A stretch of DNA of 64,000 nucleotides from Macrothele yani (taxonomy: Eukaryota > Arthropoda > Arachnida > Araneae > Macrothelidae): positions 103,366,021 to 103,430,020 of the forward strand of contig CM076991.1 in NCBI GenBank assembly GCA_039090855.1, in the 5' to 3' direction. Under the pieces are notes generated by a model. It ran no database searches. It was not told the DNA's origin and was given only the letters and a program-made list of their open reading frames with translations. Shown piece after piece: positions 22,180 through 33,606 of the stretch (position 1 is the first letter of the stretch; the number at the start of each line of letters is the position of its first letter). The translations under genes were made by a program, and so were the position numbers.

Positions 22180-24094
22180 GAAGTTAACATACTCTCGTCC
22201 TCAGATGTGTCTGCTCAGTTGCCTTCCCAGCTTTCTAGTACTCCTGCACCGGTGCCTTCACTGGACTTGGCTGCGCTTTCTTCTTCAGCTCCTGCATCTG
22301 CCTCGGTGCCCTCCCTGGGTACTACTGATTCTACTGCCTTGCCTTCGGCTTGTGCTTCTCTTCCCTCACAGCCTTCTGTGCCTGCCGGATCCGAACAGAC
22401 TTCTCTTCCGAGGATGTCATTTGAATCTAAAGTGCAACGAGGCGATACTTCTACGTCCGATTCCTCTCAACCAGATGGTCTTTTGCAAACAACACCTATT
22501 ATTCAGGTATCCAACCACAAGGTGAAGGTAACGATAGATGACAATTCGCAGATTGGCCGTGAGTTCCATAACCTCCTGGATAGAAGTGTTCTCTTTCATG
22601 CTTTACCAAATACTCCATTGCCACGCTACATGGAAGCCCTCTCTGGACATGTGTCGTCTGCGTCCATTGGAGGAATTTCCCGTACTCCTCGGGGTATTTC
22701 GGTACAGTTCAATCACAAGGAGGATGCTGACTTTTTTCTTGCAAACGGACTTTCGATTGGGACAAACCATCTCATCCCGTCGCCTCTTTCCAAGCGACCG
22801 GTGAACATCACGTTCTATCCTGTTCCACAGGAAGTGCCGGATAATGCACTTCCTCTCCTTGACAGTCATGTTTGTAAAATTGTTGTCAAGGTTCGTCGCC
22901 TCTCTGACGCTCCCCGCGGAACTCGATTTGCACATGCTACCGGACCTCGAAGGTCAGTTATTGGTCGTCTTTCCCACCGAGAAAGCCTTGGCGGATTGCC
23001 CTACAGAAGCTACTGTTGAAATTGGCGCACGAACGTACAGTTTCAAGATTTTCACTGCTCACTATTGTACACACAGTTTAACACAGAATCACACCACTGC
23101 CTCCTGTGACCGCGTTTGACGTGGACGTTAATCAAGTTCGCATCCCACTGCTGACCACATTGGTCTTTCTACTATCCCCACTACCGGTAGTTTGCCTGAC
23201 GCGAATTCTTCGTTTTTCCGTCAGGCGAACATTTCCGTCACGGACAATGCTGCCTTTCCTCCTCTCCCGATCCGTACGATTGTGCTTCCACCTTCAAGAT
23301 TGACAGAGTTGTCTTCGACTACAGATGTGTCTACAGCGGAGTGTTCCGATCCGGGTGTGTTGAGTGGTTTGGCAGATCGGCCGTCAGGCTCTTCTCCTAG
23401 CCTCTCGGATATCGGATCTCCATTTACAACCTTGTCTACCGTACCCTTGTTGCAACATCTTCCTGAAGCCTCGGCTGTTGTACCAGTCTCCACTAAGGCA
23501 GCTCGGCTACGTACTGCTTCTTCGGCGACGTTCGTTTCCTCGTCTCCTGACTTGGGAGGTGAGCCTGATCCACTAATGGATACTTCCGCCTCAGCTTCTT
23601 CTTCGAAGCGGATTGGAACTTCCAAAGGCGCTGTAAAACAGAAAAAGTTAAAACAACTTTCTGTGCCACATTCTGACTATTCATCTAGTGTTCCCGAGGT
23701 TTCCGGTTCCGGTATTTCTCCACCTGATGATTCTTCAAACAGTATGCTTCTCCGCTCAGGTCCTGTCAATCCTCTCTCTGATGCTGAGGTTCTACAGGCC
23801 GTTGATACGTTTCCTCCAGTTCCTGGACCACTGTCCAGACAGCAACTTTTACGTCTTTTTCAACCTGCACGTACGATTGTTGGTTCTGAAGAATTTCTTC
23901 ACTCACCTGATTTGGACCTGTATGCAGCGGTAACGCAATTCGAAGCTTATGTGTCACTTTTTAAATCTCTGTGTGCCACCGATCTTCGGTATCAGCCTTT
24001 TTTGAGACGATACACGCGACGTCTCGCCTCCTTGAAGGAGTTCGTTGAGAAGCATATATGTGATACCTTCTATCCTTTTACCGATGACCTTTAG
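22180..24094 (+). pseudogene. LINE ORF1 (gag-like), frameshifted
   Basis: Reading starts most plausibly at the Met at 22180. An upstream in-frame Met at 22105 lies in duplicated leader. Frame 1 runs to 23019, but the coherent protein shifts to frame 2 near 22930, stops at 23119 and continues in the same frame from 23192 to 24094. The N-terminal third is Ser/Ala/Pro-rich. A middle block (VQFNHKEDADFFLANGL..., SKRPVNITFYPVPQEVPDNAL) resembles the RRM-like part of Tx1-type ORF1 proteins. The Cys/His stretch at 23040-23115 may be a worn zinc knuckle. The C-terminal ~110 residues (LSDAEVLQAVDTFPP...) are unfamiliar. It would bind element RNA. Class by resemblance only. Confidence 0.6.
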
Positions 24095-24096
24095 CT

Positions 24097-24215
24097 CTCT
24101 TCCTCACACCGATTACTTTTTGTTCTCTCAATGCTAGGGGATTTGCGAACCCGTTCGCAGATTCCCTGGTTTTGCAGAACTTAGTGCATGTTGATTCTGA
24201 TGTTTTCATTGTGTG
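24097..24215 (+). pseudogene. Start of LINE ORF2 (APE endonuclease N terminus)
   Basis: Two bases after the ORF1 stop, an open frame reads TFCSLNARGFANPF...DVFIV, the first strand of an APE-type LINE endonuclease (FCSLNxRGL type). It should be followed by the catalytic Glu block, but the text passes straight into noncoding repeat. Only about 37 codons survive. Short, but the position right after ORF1 supports it. Confidence 0.6.
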
Positions 24216-24380
24216 TTTTTACTGTGATTCACTAGTAATGTATTGTAAATTTGCTTTATTTGTGTGTTTGGCTGTGTTTCACAAGTAATGTATTTTAACT
24301 TTGCGATAATTGCGTGTTTTTGCTGTGTTTTCACAACTAATCGGTCTCGTTACTTGTGTGACCTCCTCATTATCTTATCT
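24210..24380 (+). repeat. Tandem repeat in LINE 3' UTR
   Basis: About three ~55-bp imperfect units built from tgtgtttt.gctgtg, ttcac.a.taatgta and tgtaaatttgc-like blocks. Confidence 0.7.
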
Positions 24381-24820
24381 GTTGTTTCCTGAATTTGTGC
24401 AGGTTTTTTAATTACCTATAATTGTGAGTGTTTGCTGTGTTAGTGCTTTCCTCTATCGCGGATTATTATAGTGGTACGTTTGTTACCTTTGTTATTTTTA
24501 TAAAGTTGCTGAGGTACTCAATGTTGTTTTGCGCTCAAACAACATTTCAGTTCCGTTCGGTTGATTTATGATAGCATAGTACATTTCATGCATTTGTGCA
24601 CATGTGTTAAAGTGTTTGACATGCCGTTAGGCCATTCATTGTTCGTGTGCATATTCATTTCCTTTCTGTGTACCGTTGTGCTGCATCGTGGATATACTGA
24701 CTTTCCGCACTGTTGTTTTCTGTACTGCAGCTTTTAATGAATCTCCCATGTCTGTATTTCGTTATAGCAATGAACTGGGTACCACTATGGTACCCACAGT
24801 TACTAATACCAATACCAATA

Positions 24821-26343
24821 CCATTGCCATTTCAGGGATTTAACTCTGATCATGATGTCTTCCACTCTTGTCATTTTTCGGATCCACGAGTTCCTCTTCT
24901 TATCTCTCCTGGTTACACCAAGCATGCACCTCTCCATGCTTTTTTGGGTTGTCTGCAGACTTTGTATGTCTCTTTTAGTTAAGGTCCACGTCTCTGCACC
25001 ATACGTAAGCACTGGAAGGATGCATTGATCAAACACTTTTCTTTTAAGACATAATGGCATATTGCTCTTGAAAATTGTGCTGTTCCTTCTAAAAGCTCTC
25101 CAGGCAAGTTTTGTACGCCGATTAATTTCTTCATCAATGTGACACTCACTTGATATCTGCTGTCCAAGATACACGTACGTGTCTGTTACCTCCAGCTTTT
25201 CTCCATCAATCGATAAATCTTCATTTCTTGTAAAAGCATTGTACATCACTTTTGTCTTCTGAAAGTTCATTTTTAATCCCACTTCTTTACTATTGTCAGC
25301 ACGTTCCTGGATCATACTCTGCAGCTCTGATGGGGTAATTGCAAAAATGACTATGTCATCAGCAAAACGAAGTTGGGTTAGATAATCTCCATTCATCTTT
25401 ATCCCTTTGTTTTCCCAGTTCAGTGATTGAAAGATATTTTCCAATGTGGCATTAAAGAGCTTCGGAGATATGGTGTCACCTTGTCTCACTCCTTTTCCAA
25501 TTTTTATGTGTGTTGTATTTTCAAACAGCCGAATCTTTGCACTTGCATTTTCATAGATGTTATTAATAATATTAATGTATGCATCTTCAATACCGCAGGT
25601 TTTCAGAGCCATTGTAACTGCTGATGGTTTCACCGAATCAAAGGCTTTTTCATAATCGATAAAAGCCATGCACAATGGAAGTTCATATTCCCTCGCTCTT
25701 TCAATTAGTTCTCTCAGCACGTGGATATGATCTATTGTGCTGTAGCCACTCCTGAATCCAGCTTGTTCTCTCGGTTGAGCCATGTCCAGTGTTATCTTCA
25801 AGCGGTGTGAAAGAACTTTAGTGAAGATTTTATAAACTACTGATAGGAGGCTGATAGGTCTGTAGTTTCCGAGATCCTCAATGTCACCTTTCTTATGTAG
25901 CAGTATCATTGTAGCGGTGTTCCAATCCTCAGGAATCTTTCCTTCATTAAGGCATCGAGTGAAAATTTGGGCGAGTACTGTTTCGATTTCTCCACTTGCT
26001 TCTTGTATGATGTCTACAGTAATTCCATCTTCTCCTGGAACTTTTCCTCGCTTCATGTTCTTGATTGCATGTGCAACTTCTGCTGGAAGGACTGGAGGAA
26101 CTCTGGTACTGGTATCTTTCATGATGTCTGGAGTGCATATATCATCCCTTTCATATAATTTGGAGTAGAAATCTTTCACTCTTGTCAAAATTTCGCCTCT
26201 ATTTCTTGTTACAGAACCATCTTCTTTTCTCAGTGCCATAATCTGTTTTCTTCCCTTACTGAGATGTCCCTTTGCTATCTTTAGGCTTTGGTTGTTTTCA
26301 ATTGCTTTCCTCACTAGTTCACAGTTGAATTTCCTTACGTCTT
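24821..26343 (-). mobile_element. RTE LINE, copy C, main part (5' truncated)
   Basis: Resumes copy C after the inserted LINE. The minus-strand RT frame is open from about 26343 to 24830 without stops (FADD box, DYEKAFDSV and VRQGDT all present) and is very similar to copy B. The endonuclease is absent: the copy stops at acgtctt and joins a head-to-head copy through the hairpin at 26344-26382. The 571-codon frame spanning 26518-24803 crosses this junction and is a chimera of antisense 5' UTR and RT. Confidence 0.93.
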
Positions 26344-26382
26344 GAACAGTATGTACCCGCCTTCTCGTGGTACATACTGTTC
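26344..26382. repeat. 13-bp inverted repeat at head-to-head RTE junction
   Basis: gaacagtatgtac (26344-26356) and gtacatactgttc (26370-26382) are exact reverse complements with a 13-nt loop. The right arm lies in copy D's 5' UTR, where copy G has gtgcatcctgttc. The two bases peculiar to copy D are matched in the left arm, as expected if one arm was copied from the other. Confidence 0.95.
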
Positions 26383-29300
26383 CCACTAAAGAAGCTCTGA
26401 CGACTGCCAATAGTGGTATAACTATACCATCGGGATTAGAGGAAGTGCTATCCCACACTCGCCAACCCGCTTGGCCAGCGTGGTGAGTTATGGCCAAACC
26501 CCTCCAAAATGACTCCACAACTTAAATCTTGGCCCTCAGTCTCCGGCAGCTGGAATGTACCTGGCCAAGGCAGCGGCCAGTGCGACATGAAGGCAGACGG
26601 TGCTAAGAATCCCCGGAGGACCGGACTAGGCTGCCATCTGATGCTGACCTTGGCAACGTACAATGGACGCTCCCTATCTTCTGATTCAAGGCTTCTTGAA
26701 TTGGAAGAGGAACTACAAAGGATCAAGTGGGACATCGTGGGGCTAAGTGATGTAAGGAGAAAAGGAGAAGATCTCATTGAACTGAAAAGTGGATATCTCT
26801 TCTACTATTGAGGGACAGATATTGGCAGAACTAGTGGTGTTGGTTTTATAATAAACAAGAAACTGAAGGATAAAGTTGTAGAAGTTGAAAGTTCCTCTGA
26901 CAGAGCAGCACGACTCGGTTTCCAACTCTCGGGAAAATACCAGGCTCTTATTATTCAAACTTATGCACCCACTACAAGTTATCCTGAAGAAGAAATTGAA
27001 GAATTTTATGAGAAAATTCGTCATCTAAATAATAAAGGTAAGCAGCACTTAAAGATAATTATGGGAGATTTCAATGCAACATTAGGGCAACGGCAACAGA
27101 ATGAAACTTCAGTAGGTAAATTCGGTCACGGCAACAGAAACCAGCGTGGAAATACTCTCGTAGAGTTTGCAGAGGCAGAAGGGTTTCTCATCTTGAACTC
27201 CTTTTTCAAGAAAAAGCCACACAGGAAATGGACATGGAGACATCCAAATGGGACGACAAGTGAAATTGGTTTTATTATGTGTAACAAAAAATTCGTCATA
27301 GAAGACTGCAGTGTGCTAAACAAGTTCAACACAGGTAGTGACCATAGATTGGTGAGATGTAAGATGCACCTCAACACTAAACTCGAACGTAGCAAGCTCA
27401 TAAGACAAACAAAATGTATTGACATAACCAACCTTAAAAAACACCATAATAACTTCAAGTTGGAACTGAAGAACAGATTCTCTGCTTTAGAAGTCCTAAC
27501 ATCGGAAGAAGTGGATATTTCTGAAGTTAACAGAAAAGTAACCAAACGTCTTATGGAAACAGCAACAAAATTAGCTGGGTCTACGAACAAGTTGCAGGTG
27601 AACAAATTATCAGGAAAAACCAAAATGTTGATGCAAAAAAGAAGAGTGATGAGGACAACTAAAGAAGATGTGACTTCCAAAGTGGAATATATAGAGCTAT
27701 GCAAGACAGTAAGAAAAAGTATCACTGAAGACGTAAGGAAATTCAACTGTGAACTAGTAAGGAAAGCAATTGAAAACAACCAAAGCCTAACGATAGCAAA
27801 GGGACATCTCAGTAAGGGAAGAAAACAGATTATGGCACTGAGAAAAGAAGATGGTTCTGTAACAAGAAATAGAGGCGAAATTTTGACAAGAGTGTAAGAT
27901 TTCTGCTCCACATTATATGAAAGGGATGATACATGTACTCCAGACATCATGAAAGGTACCAGTACCAGAGTTCTTCCAGTCCTCCCAGCAGAAGTTGCAC
28001 ATGCAATCAAGAACATGAAGCGGGGAAAAGCTCCAGGAGAAGATGGAATTACTGTAGACATCATACAAGAAGCAAGTGGAGAAATCGAAACAGTACTCAC
28101 CCAAATTTTCACTCGATGCCTTAATGAAGGTAAGATTCTTGGGGATTGGAACAACGCTACAATGATCTTGCTACATAAAAAAGGTGACATTGAGAATCTC
28201 AGGAACTACAGACCTATCAGCTACCTATCAGTGGTTTATAAAATCTTCACTAAAGTTCTTTCACACGCTTGAAGGTGACACTGGACATGGCTCAACCAAG
28301 AGAACAAGCTTTATTCAGGAGTGGCTACTGCACAATAGATCATATCCACGTACTGAGAGAACTAATTGAAAGAGCAAGGGAATATGAACTTCCATTGTGC
28401 ATGGCTTTTATCGATTATGAAAAAGCCTTTGATTCGGTGAAACCATCAGCAGTTACAATGGCTCTGAAATCCTGCGGTATTGAAGATGCGTACATTAATA
28501 TAATTAATAACATCTATGAAAATGCAAGTACAAAGATTCGGCTGTTTGAAAATACAACACACATAAAAATTCAAAAGGGAGTAAGACAAGGTGACACCAT
28601 ATCTCCGAAGCTCTTTAATGCCACATTGGAAAATGTCTTTCAATCACTGAACTGGGAAAACAAAGGGATAAAGATTAATGGAGATTATCTAACCCACCTT
28701 CGTTTTGCTGATGACATAGTCATTCTTGCAATTACCCCATCAGAGCTGCAGAGTATGATCCAGGAACTTGCTGACAAGAGTAAAGAAGTGGGATTAAAAA
28801 TGAACTTTCAGAAGACAAAAGTGATGTTTAATGCTTTTACACAAAATAAAGATTTATCGATTGATGGAAAAAAGCTGGAGATAACAGACACTTACGTTTA
28901 CCTTGTACAGCAGATATCAAGTGAGGGTCACATTGATGAAGAAATTAATCGGCGTATAAATCTTGCCTGGAAAGTCTTTGGAAGAAACAGCATAATTTTC
29001 AAGAGCAATATGCCATGATGTCTTAAAAGAAAAGTGTTTGATCAATGCATCCTTCCAGTGCTTACGTATGGTGCAGAGACGTGGACCTTAACTAAAAGAG
29101 ACATACAAAGGCTGCAGACAACTCAAAGTAGCATGGAGAGGTGCATGCTTGGTGTAACCAGGAGAGATAAGAAGAGGAACTCGTGGATCCGAAAAATGAC
29201 AAGAGTGGAAGACATCATGATCAGAGTTAAATCCCTGAAATGGCAATGGGCTGGACATACTGCCAGAAGCACTGACCATCGATGGACAGCCGAAATTTTA

Positions 29301-29493
29301 GATTGGATTCCAAGGGACAGGAAGAGACCCAGAGGAAGACTGCATGGGAGATGGGGTGATGGAATTCGAAAGTATGCGGGAGTGACATGGAGGAGACTGG
29401 CACAAGACAGACCGTTGTGGAGGAAACTTGGGGAGACCTTTGTCCAGCAGTGGATTGATAATGGTTGACAATGATGATGATGATGATGATGAT
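26357..29493 (+). mobile_element. RTE-clade LINE, copy D (nearly full length, dead)
   Basis: Plus-strand copy starting ~60 bp inside the 5' UTR (ccgccttctcgtgg, as at 30479 in copy G) and ending in a nine-fold GAT tail followed by atata. The ORF would start near 26509 and end at 29468. Defects: TGA at 26809-26811, TAA at 27895-27897, a 1-bp loss near 28264 (cacacgcttg against cacaccgcttg) and TGA at 29016-29018. All endonuclease and RT motifs are otherwise recognisable (MGDFNATLGQ, DYEKAFDSV, RFADDIVI). Confidence 0.95.
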
Positions 29494-29560
29494 ATATAAT
29501 CCCCCCCCCCGGAATCACAGTGTACCCGCTCAGGCGCGTCACAGGTTGCACGTGGCAAGG
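29494..29560. other. junction sequence
   Basis: A 10-C run and short unassigned DNA between RTE D and a Tc1 fragment. Confidence 0.4.
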
Positions 29561-29900
29561 TCGACTACACGGAGCTATAATTGACCGGCCAAGACAGATG
29601 AGCCATTGTGCGTTACCTGACTTTAAAAAAAGGAATGATCATCGATTACTGCGCCAAGGATGGAAGCATCTCAGAAATAGCAGACTTCGAGGGCTGTTCG
29701 CGAGGTGCTGTAGCAAGGGTGTGCCATGAATGGACCGCTGCCACACTGAGTACCTCCTGACGTCATAACTGTGGAGGCCCAAACGCCATCGACCCCAGAG
29801 GAGAACGTCGCCTCCGTCGACTGATTAAAAGGGAAATTGTGACGCGCAAATGTGCAGCAATAGACCACGCAAATGAACACGCAACTGAATTGGGAACCAA
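29561..29900 (+). pseudogene. Tc1-like transposase N-terminal fragment
   Basis: In a frame interrupted once (stop near 29757), codons from about 29615 read DFKKGMIIDYCAKDGSIS, EIADFEGCSRGAVARVCHEW and PNAIDPRGERRLRRLIK. These are the paired helix-turn-helix and GRPR-like linker region of Tc1-type transposases. The catalytic domain is absent; the text ends at a run of 16-17 A near 29900, perhaps from capture in a retrotransposed or truncated copy. No TIR pair was found. Confidence 0.72.
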
Positions 29901-30257
29901 AAAAAAAAAAAAAATCCAGAACATTATGTATGTAAGACAAGTGAGAATTGCACTTTGATTTAAGGAAATAAATTGTCATGACTTAGTGCATTTTTAAAAA
30001 CTGCGGTGTTCGACCAAACAGAGGAATATTCTGTATGACACATGTTACGTTCGGAAAAGAATGATGAGTTGGGATTTCATTAATAACCCTACGCTTTACC
30101 TTAGGTTCTAAATATAAAGTTATAGGCCTTCTATCTAGGTCCTTCTTAGTTTTATTCCGCCGATGTTATATTCATATCGCTTACATATCAAGTTCAACGC
30201 TTAAATATATAACTTTCAGTCAGCAAATAATATATCTTATAAGTTTATAAGCTAATA
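29901..30257. other. left flank of mariner; pieces of a 121-bp repeat
   Basis: Contains, in inverted orientation (about 30115-30175), text matching the 35380-35830 tandem unit, and in direct orientation (30178-30240) text matching 35295-35400 (cgcttacatatcaag, atataactttcag, caaataata). Confidence 0.65.
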
Positions 30258-30352
30258 CACAGCGATGAGCCATTATATTATTACTACCTCCAGACTACAG
30301 AAATGAGCGCGTCTGGAGACCGAACGGTGGCGCAGGGGAAGTCCAGAGAGCA

Positions 30353-30354
<2 letters not shown>

Positions 30355-30420
<66 letters not shown>
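30355..30420. repeat. (AC)n then (AT)n microsatellite
   Basis: 42 bp of AC followed by 24 bp of AT, directly abutting the 5' end of RTE copy G; more TA follows copy G at 33607. Confidence 0.98.
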
Positions 30421-33400
30421 GGGATGTAAGGTCAGGTGATGCGTAACATCACAGCCTCTCCTTGACAAATGTCAACCCCGCCTTCTCGTGGTGCATCCTG
30501 TTCCCACTAAAGGGGCTCTGACGACCGCCAATAGCGGTATAACTATACCATCGGGATTAGAGGAAATTCTATCCCACACTCACCAACCCGCTTGGCCAGC
30601 GTGGTGAGTTATGGCCAAACCCCTCCAAAATGATTCCACAACTTAAATCTTGGCCCTCAGTCTCCGGCAGCTGGAATGTACCTGGCCAAGGCAGCGGCCA
30701 GTGCGACATGAAGGCAGAGGGTGCTAAGAATCCCCGGAGGACCGGACTAGGCTGCCATCTGATGCTGACCTTGGCTACGTACAATGGACGCTCCCTATCT
30801 TCTGATTCAAGGCTTCTTGAATTGGAAGAGGAACTAGAAAGGATCAAGTGGGACATCGTGGGGCTAAGTGAGGTAAGGAGAAAAGGAGAAGATCTCATCG
30901 AACTGAAAAGTGGACATCTCTTCTACTATCGTGTTACAGATACTGGCAGAACTAGTGGTGTTGGATTTATAATAAACAAGAAACTGAAGGATAAAGTTGT
31001 AGAAGTTGAAAGTTCCTCTGACAGAGCTGCACGACTTGTTATCCAACTCTCGAAAAGATACCAGGCTCAGATTATTCAAACTTATGCACCCACCACAAGT
31101 CATCCTGAAGAAGAAATTGAAGAATTTTATGAGGAAATTTGTCATCTAAATAATAAAGGTAAGCAGCACTTGAAAATAATTATGGGAGATTTCAATGCAA
31201 AAATAGGGCAACGGCAACAGAATGAAACTTCAGTAGGTAAATTCGGTCACGGCAACAGAAACCAGCGTGGAAATACTCTCGTTGAGTTTGCAGAGGCAGA
31301 AGGGTTTTTCATCTTGAACTCCTTTTTCAAGAAAAAGCCACACAGGAAATGGACATGGAGACATCCAAATGGGACGACAAGTGAAATTGGTTTTATTATG
31401 TGTAACAAAAAATTCGTCATAGAAGACTGCAGTGTGCTAAACAAGTTCAACACAGGTAGTGACCATAGATTGGTGAGATGTAAGATGCACCTCAACACTA
31501 AACTTGAATGTGGCAAGCTCATAAGAAAAACAAAATCTATTGACATAACCAACCTTAAAAAACACCATATTACCTTCAAGTTGGAACTGAAGAACAGGTT
31601 CTCTGCTTTAGAAGGCCTAACATCGGAAGAAGTGGACATCTCTGAAGTTAACAGAAAAGTAACCAAAGCTCTTATGGAAACAGCAACAAAATTAGCTGGG
31701 TCTAAAAACAAGTTGCATGTAAATAAATTATCAGGAAAAACGAAAATGTTGATGCAAAAAAGAAGAGAGATGAGGACAACTAAAGAAGATGTGACTTCCA
31801 AAGTGGAATATATAGAGCTATGCAAGACAGTAAGAAAAAGTATCACTGAAGACGTAAGAAAATTCAACTGTGAACTAGTGAGAAAAGCAGTTGAAAACAA
31901 CCGAAGCCTAAAGATAGCAAAGGGACATCTCAGTAAGGGAAGAAAACAGATTATGGCACTGAGAAAAGAAGATGGTTCTGTAACAAGAAATAGAGGCGAA
32001 ATTTTGACAAGAGTGAAAGATTTCTACTCCAAAATATATGAAAGGGATGATACATGCACTCCAGACATCATGAAAGATACCAGTACCAGAGTTCCTCCAG
32101 TCCTTCCAGCAGAAGTTGCACATGCAATCAAGAGCATTAAGCGGGGAAAAGCTCCAGGAGAAGATGGAATTACTGTAGACATCATACAAGAAGCAAGTGG
32201 AGAAATCGAAACAGTACTCGCCCTAATTTTCACTCGTTGCCTTAATGAAGGAAAGATTCCTGAGGATTGGAAGACCGCTACAATGATCCTGCTACATAAG
32301 AAAGGTGACATTGAGGATCTCGGAAACTACAGACCTATCAGCCTCCTATCAGTAGTTTATAAAATCTTCACTAAAGTTCTTTTACACCGCTTGAAGGTAA
32401 CACTGGACATGGCTCAACCGAGAGAACAAGCTGGATTCAGGAGTGGCTACAGCACAATAGATCATATCCACGTGCTGAGCGAACTAATTGAAAGAGCGAG
32501 GGAATATGAACTTCCATTGTGCATGGCTTTTATCGATTATGAAAAAGCCTTTGATTCGGTGAAACCATCAGCAGTTACAATCGCTCTGAAAACCTGCGGT
32601 ATTGAAGATGCATACATTAATATTATTAATAACATCTATGAAAATGCAAGTGCAAAGATTAGGCTGTTTGAAAATACAACACACGTAAAAATTGGAAAGG
32701 GAGTAAGACAAGGTGACACCATATCTCCGAAGCTCTTTAATGCCAAATTGGAGGGTGTTTTTCAGTCGCTGAGCTGGGAAAACAAGGGGATAAAGATTAA
32801 TGGAGATTATCTAACCCACCTTCGTTTTGCTGATGACATAGTCATTTTTGTAACTACCCCATCAGAGCTGCAGAGTATGATTCAGGAACTTGCTGACTAG
32901 AGTAAAGAAGTGGGATTAAAAATGAACTTTCAGAAGACAAAAGTGATGTTCAATGCTTTTACAAGAAATGAAGATTTATCGATTGATGGAGAAAAGCTGG
33001 AGATAACAGACACGTACGTTTATCTTGGACAGCAAATATCAAGTGAGGGTCACATTGATGAAGAAATTAATCGGCGTACAAAACTTGCCTGGAGAGCTTT
33101 TGGAAGAAACAGCATAATTTTCAAGAGCAATATGCCATTATGTCTTAAAAGAAAAGTGTTTGATCAATGCATCCTTCCAGTGCTTACGTATGGTGCAGAG
33201 ACGTGGACCTTAACTAAAAGAGACATACAAAGGCTGCAGACAACTCAAAAAAGCATGGAGAGGTGCATACTTGGTGTAACTAGGAGAGATAAGAAGAGGA
33301 ACTCGTGGATCCGAAAAATGACAAGAGTGGAAGACATCATGATCAGAGTTAAATCCCTGAAATGGCAATGGGCTGGACATACTGCCAGAAGGACAGATCA

Positions 33401-33606
33401 TCGATGGACAGCCGAAATTTTAGATTGGATTCCAAGGGACAGGAAATGACCCAGAAGAAGACCACATGGGAGATGGGTGGATGAAATTCGAAAGTATGCA
33501 GGGGTGACATGGAGGAGACTGGCACAAGACAGGCCGTTGTGGAGGAGACTTGGGGAGACCTTCGTCCAGTGGTGTATTGATAATGGTTGACAATGATGAT
33601 GATGAT
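30421..33606 (+). mobile_element. RTE-clade LINE, copy G (full length, 3,186 bp)
   Basis: Same ends and same length as copy B. It is flanked on both sides by TA repeats inside a mariner element. The (gat)n tail is short (five units). Confidence 0.96.
30630..33590 (+). pseudogene. RTE ORF: APE endonuclease + reverse transcriptase, two stops
   Basis: 756 codons are open from 30630 to a TAG at 32898-32900 (AAG in other copies). The same frame continues from 32910 to a TGA at 33447-33449, then to the normal C terminus near 33590. Residue positions from 30630: YNGRSL ~51, SEVRRKGE ~85, GDFNAKIG ~186, SDHRL ~280, DYEKAFDSV ~636, GVRQGDTISP ~691, FADD ~732. The first stop falls about 25 codons after the catalytic FADD box, so the truncated product would keep the endonuclease and RT palm but lose the thumb and C-terminal region. 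A Met 7 codons further upstream in copy B makes the true start uncertain. Confidence 0.94.

Larger units (their letters stand above)
21849..24820 (+). mobile_element. Non-LTR element with ORF1 (Tx1/L1-like), inserted in RTE copy C
   Basis: A 2,972-bp insert bounded by the 7-bp repeat ccattgc (21842-21848 and 24821-24827). It holds a duplicated 5' leader, a Ser/Pro-rich ORF1, about 35 codons that look like the start of an APE endonuclease ORF2, then a 3' UTR with tandem ~55-bp repeats, ending in a short (aatacc)n tail. Nearly all of ORF2 is missing, so it is an internally deleted, non-autonomous copy that moved with supplied machinery, or it was deleted after insertion. Confidence 0.82.

Noticed and set aside
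24803..26518. 571-codon minus-strand ORF as a distinct gene
   Set aside because: It runs from antisense 5' UTR of RTE D through the hairpin junction into RTE C and then into the LINE tail; a chimera of repeat ends.
27126..28190. 354-codon minus-strand ORF (and 217-codon equivalents in copies B and G)
   Set aside because: Exactly antisense to the RTE linker and RT. Its recurrence follows from the sense coding sequence, and no independent motif is visible.
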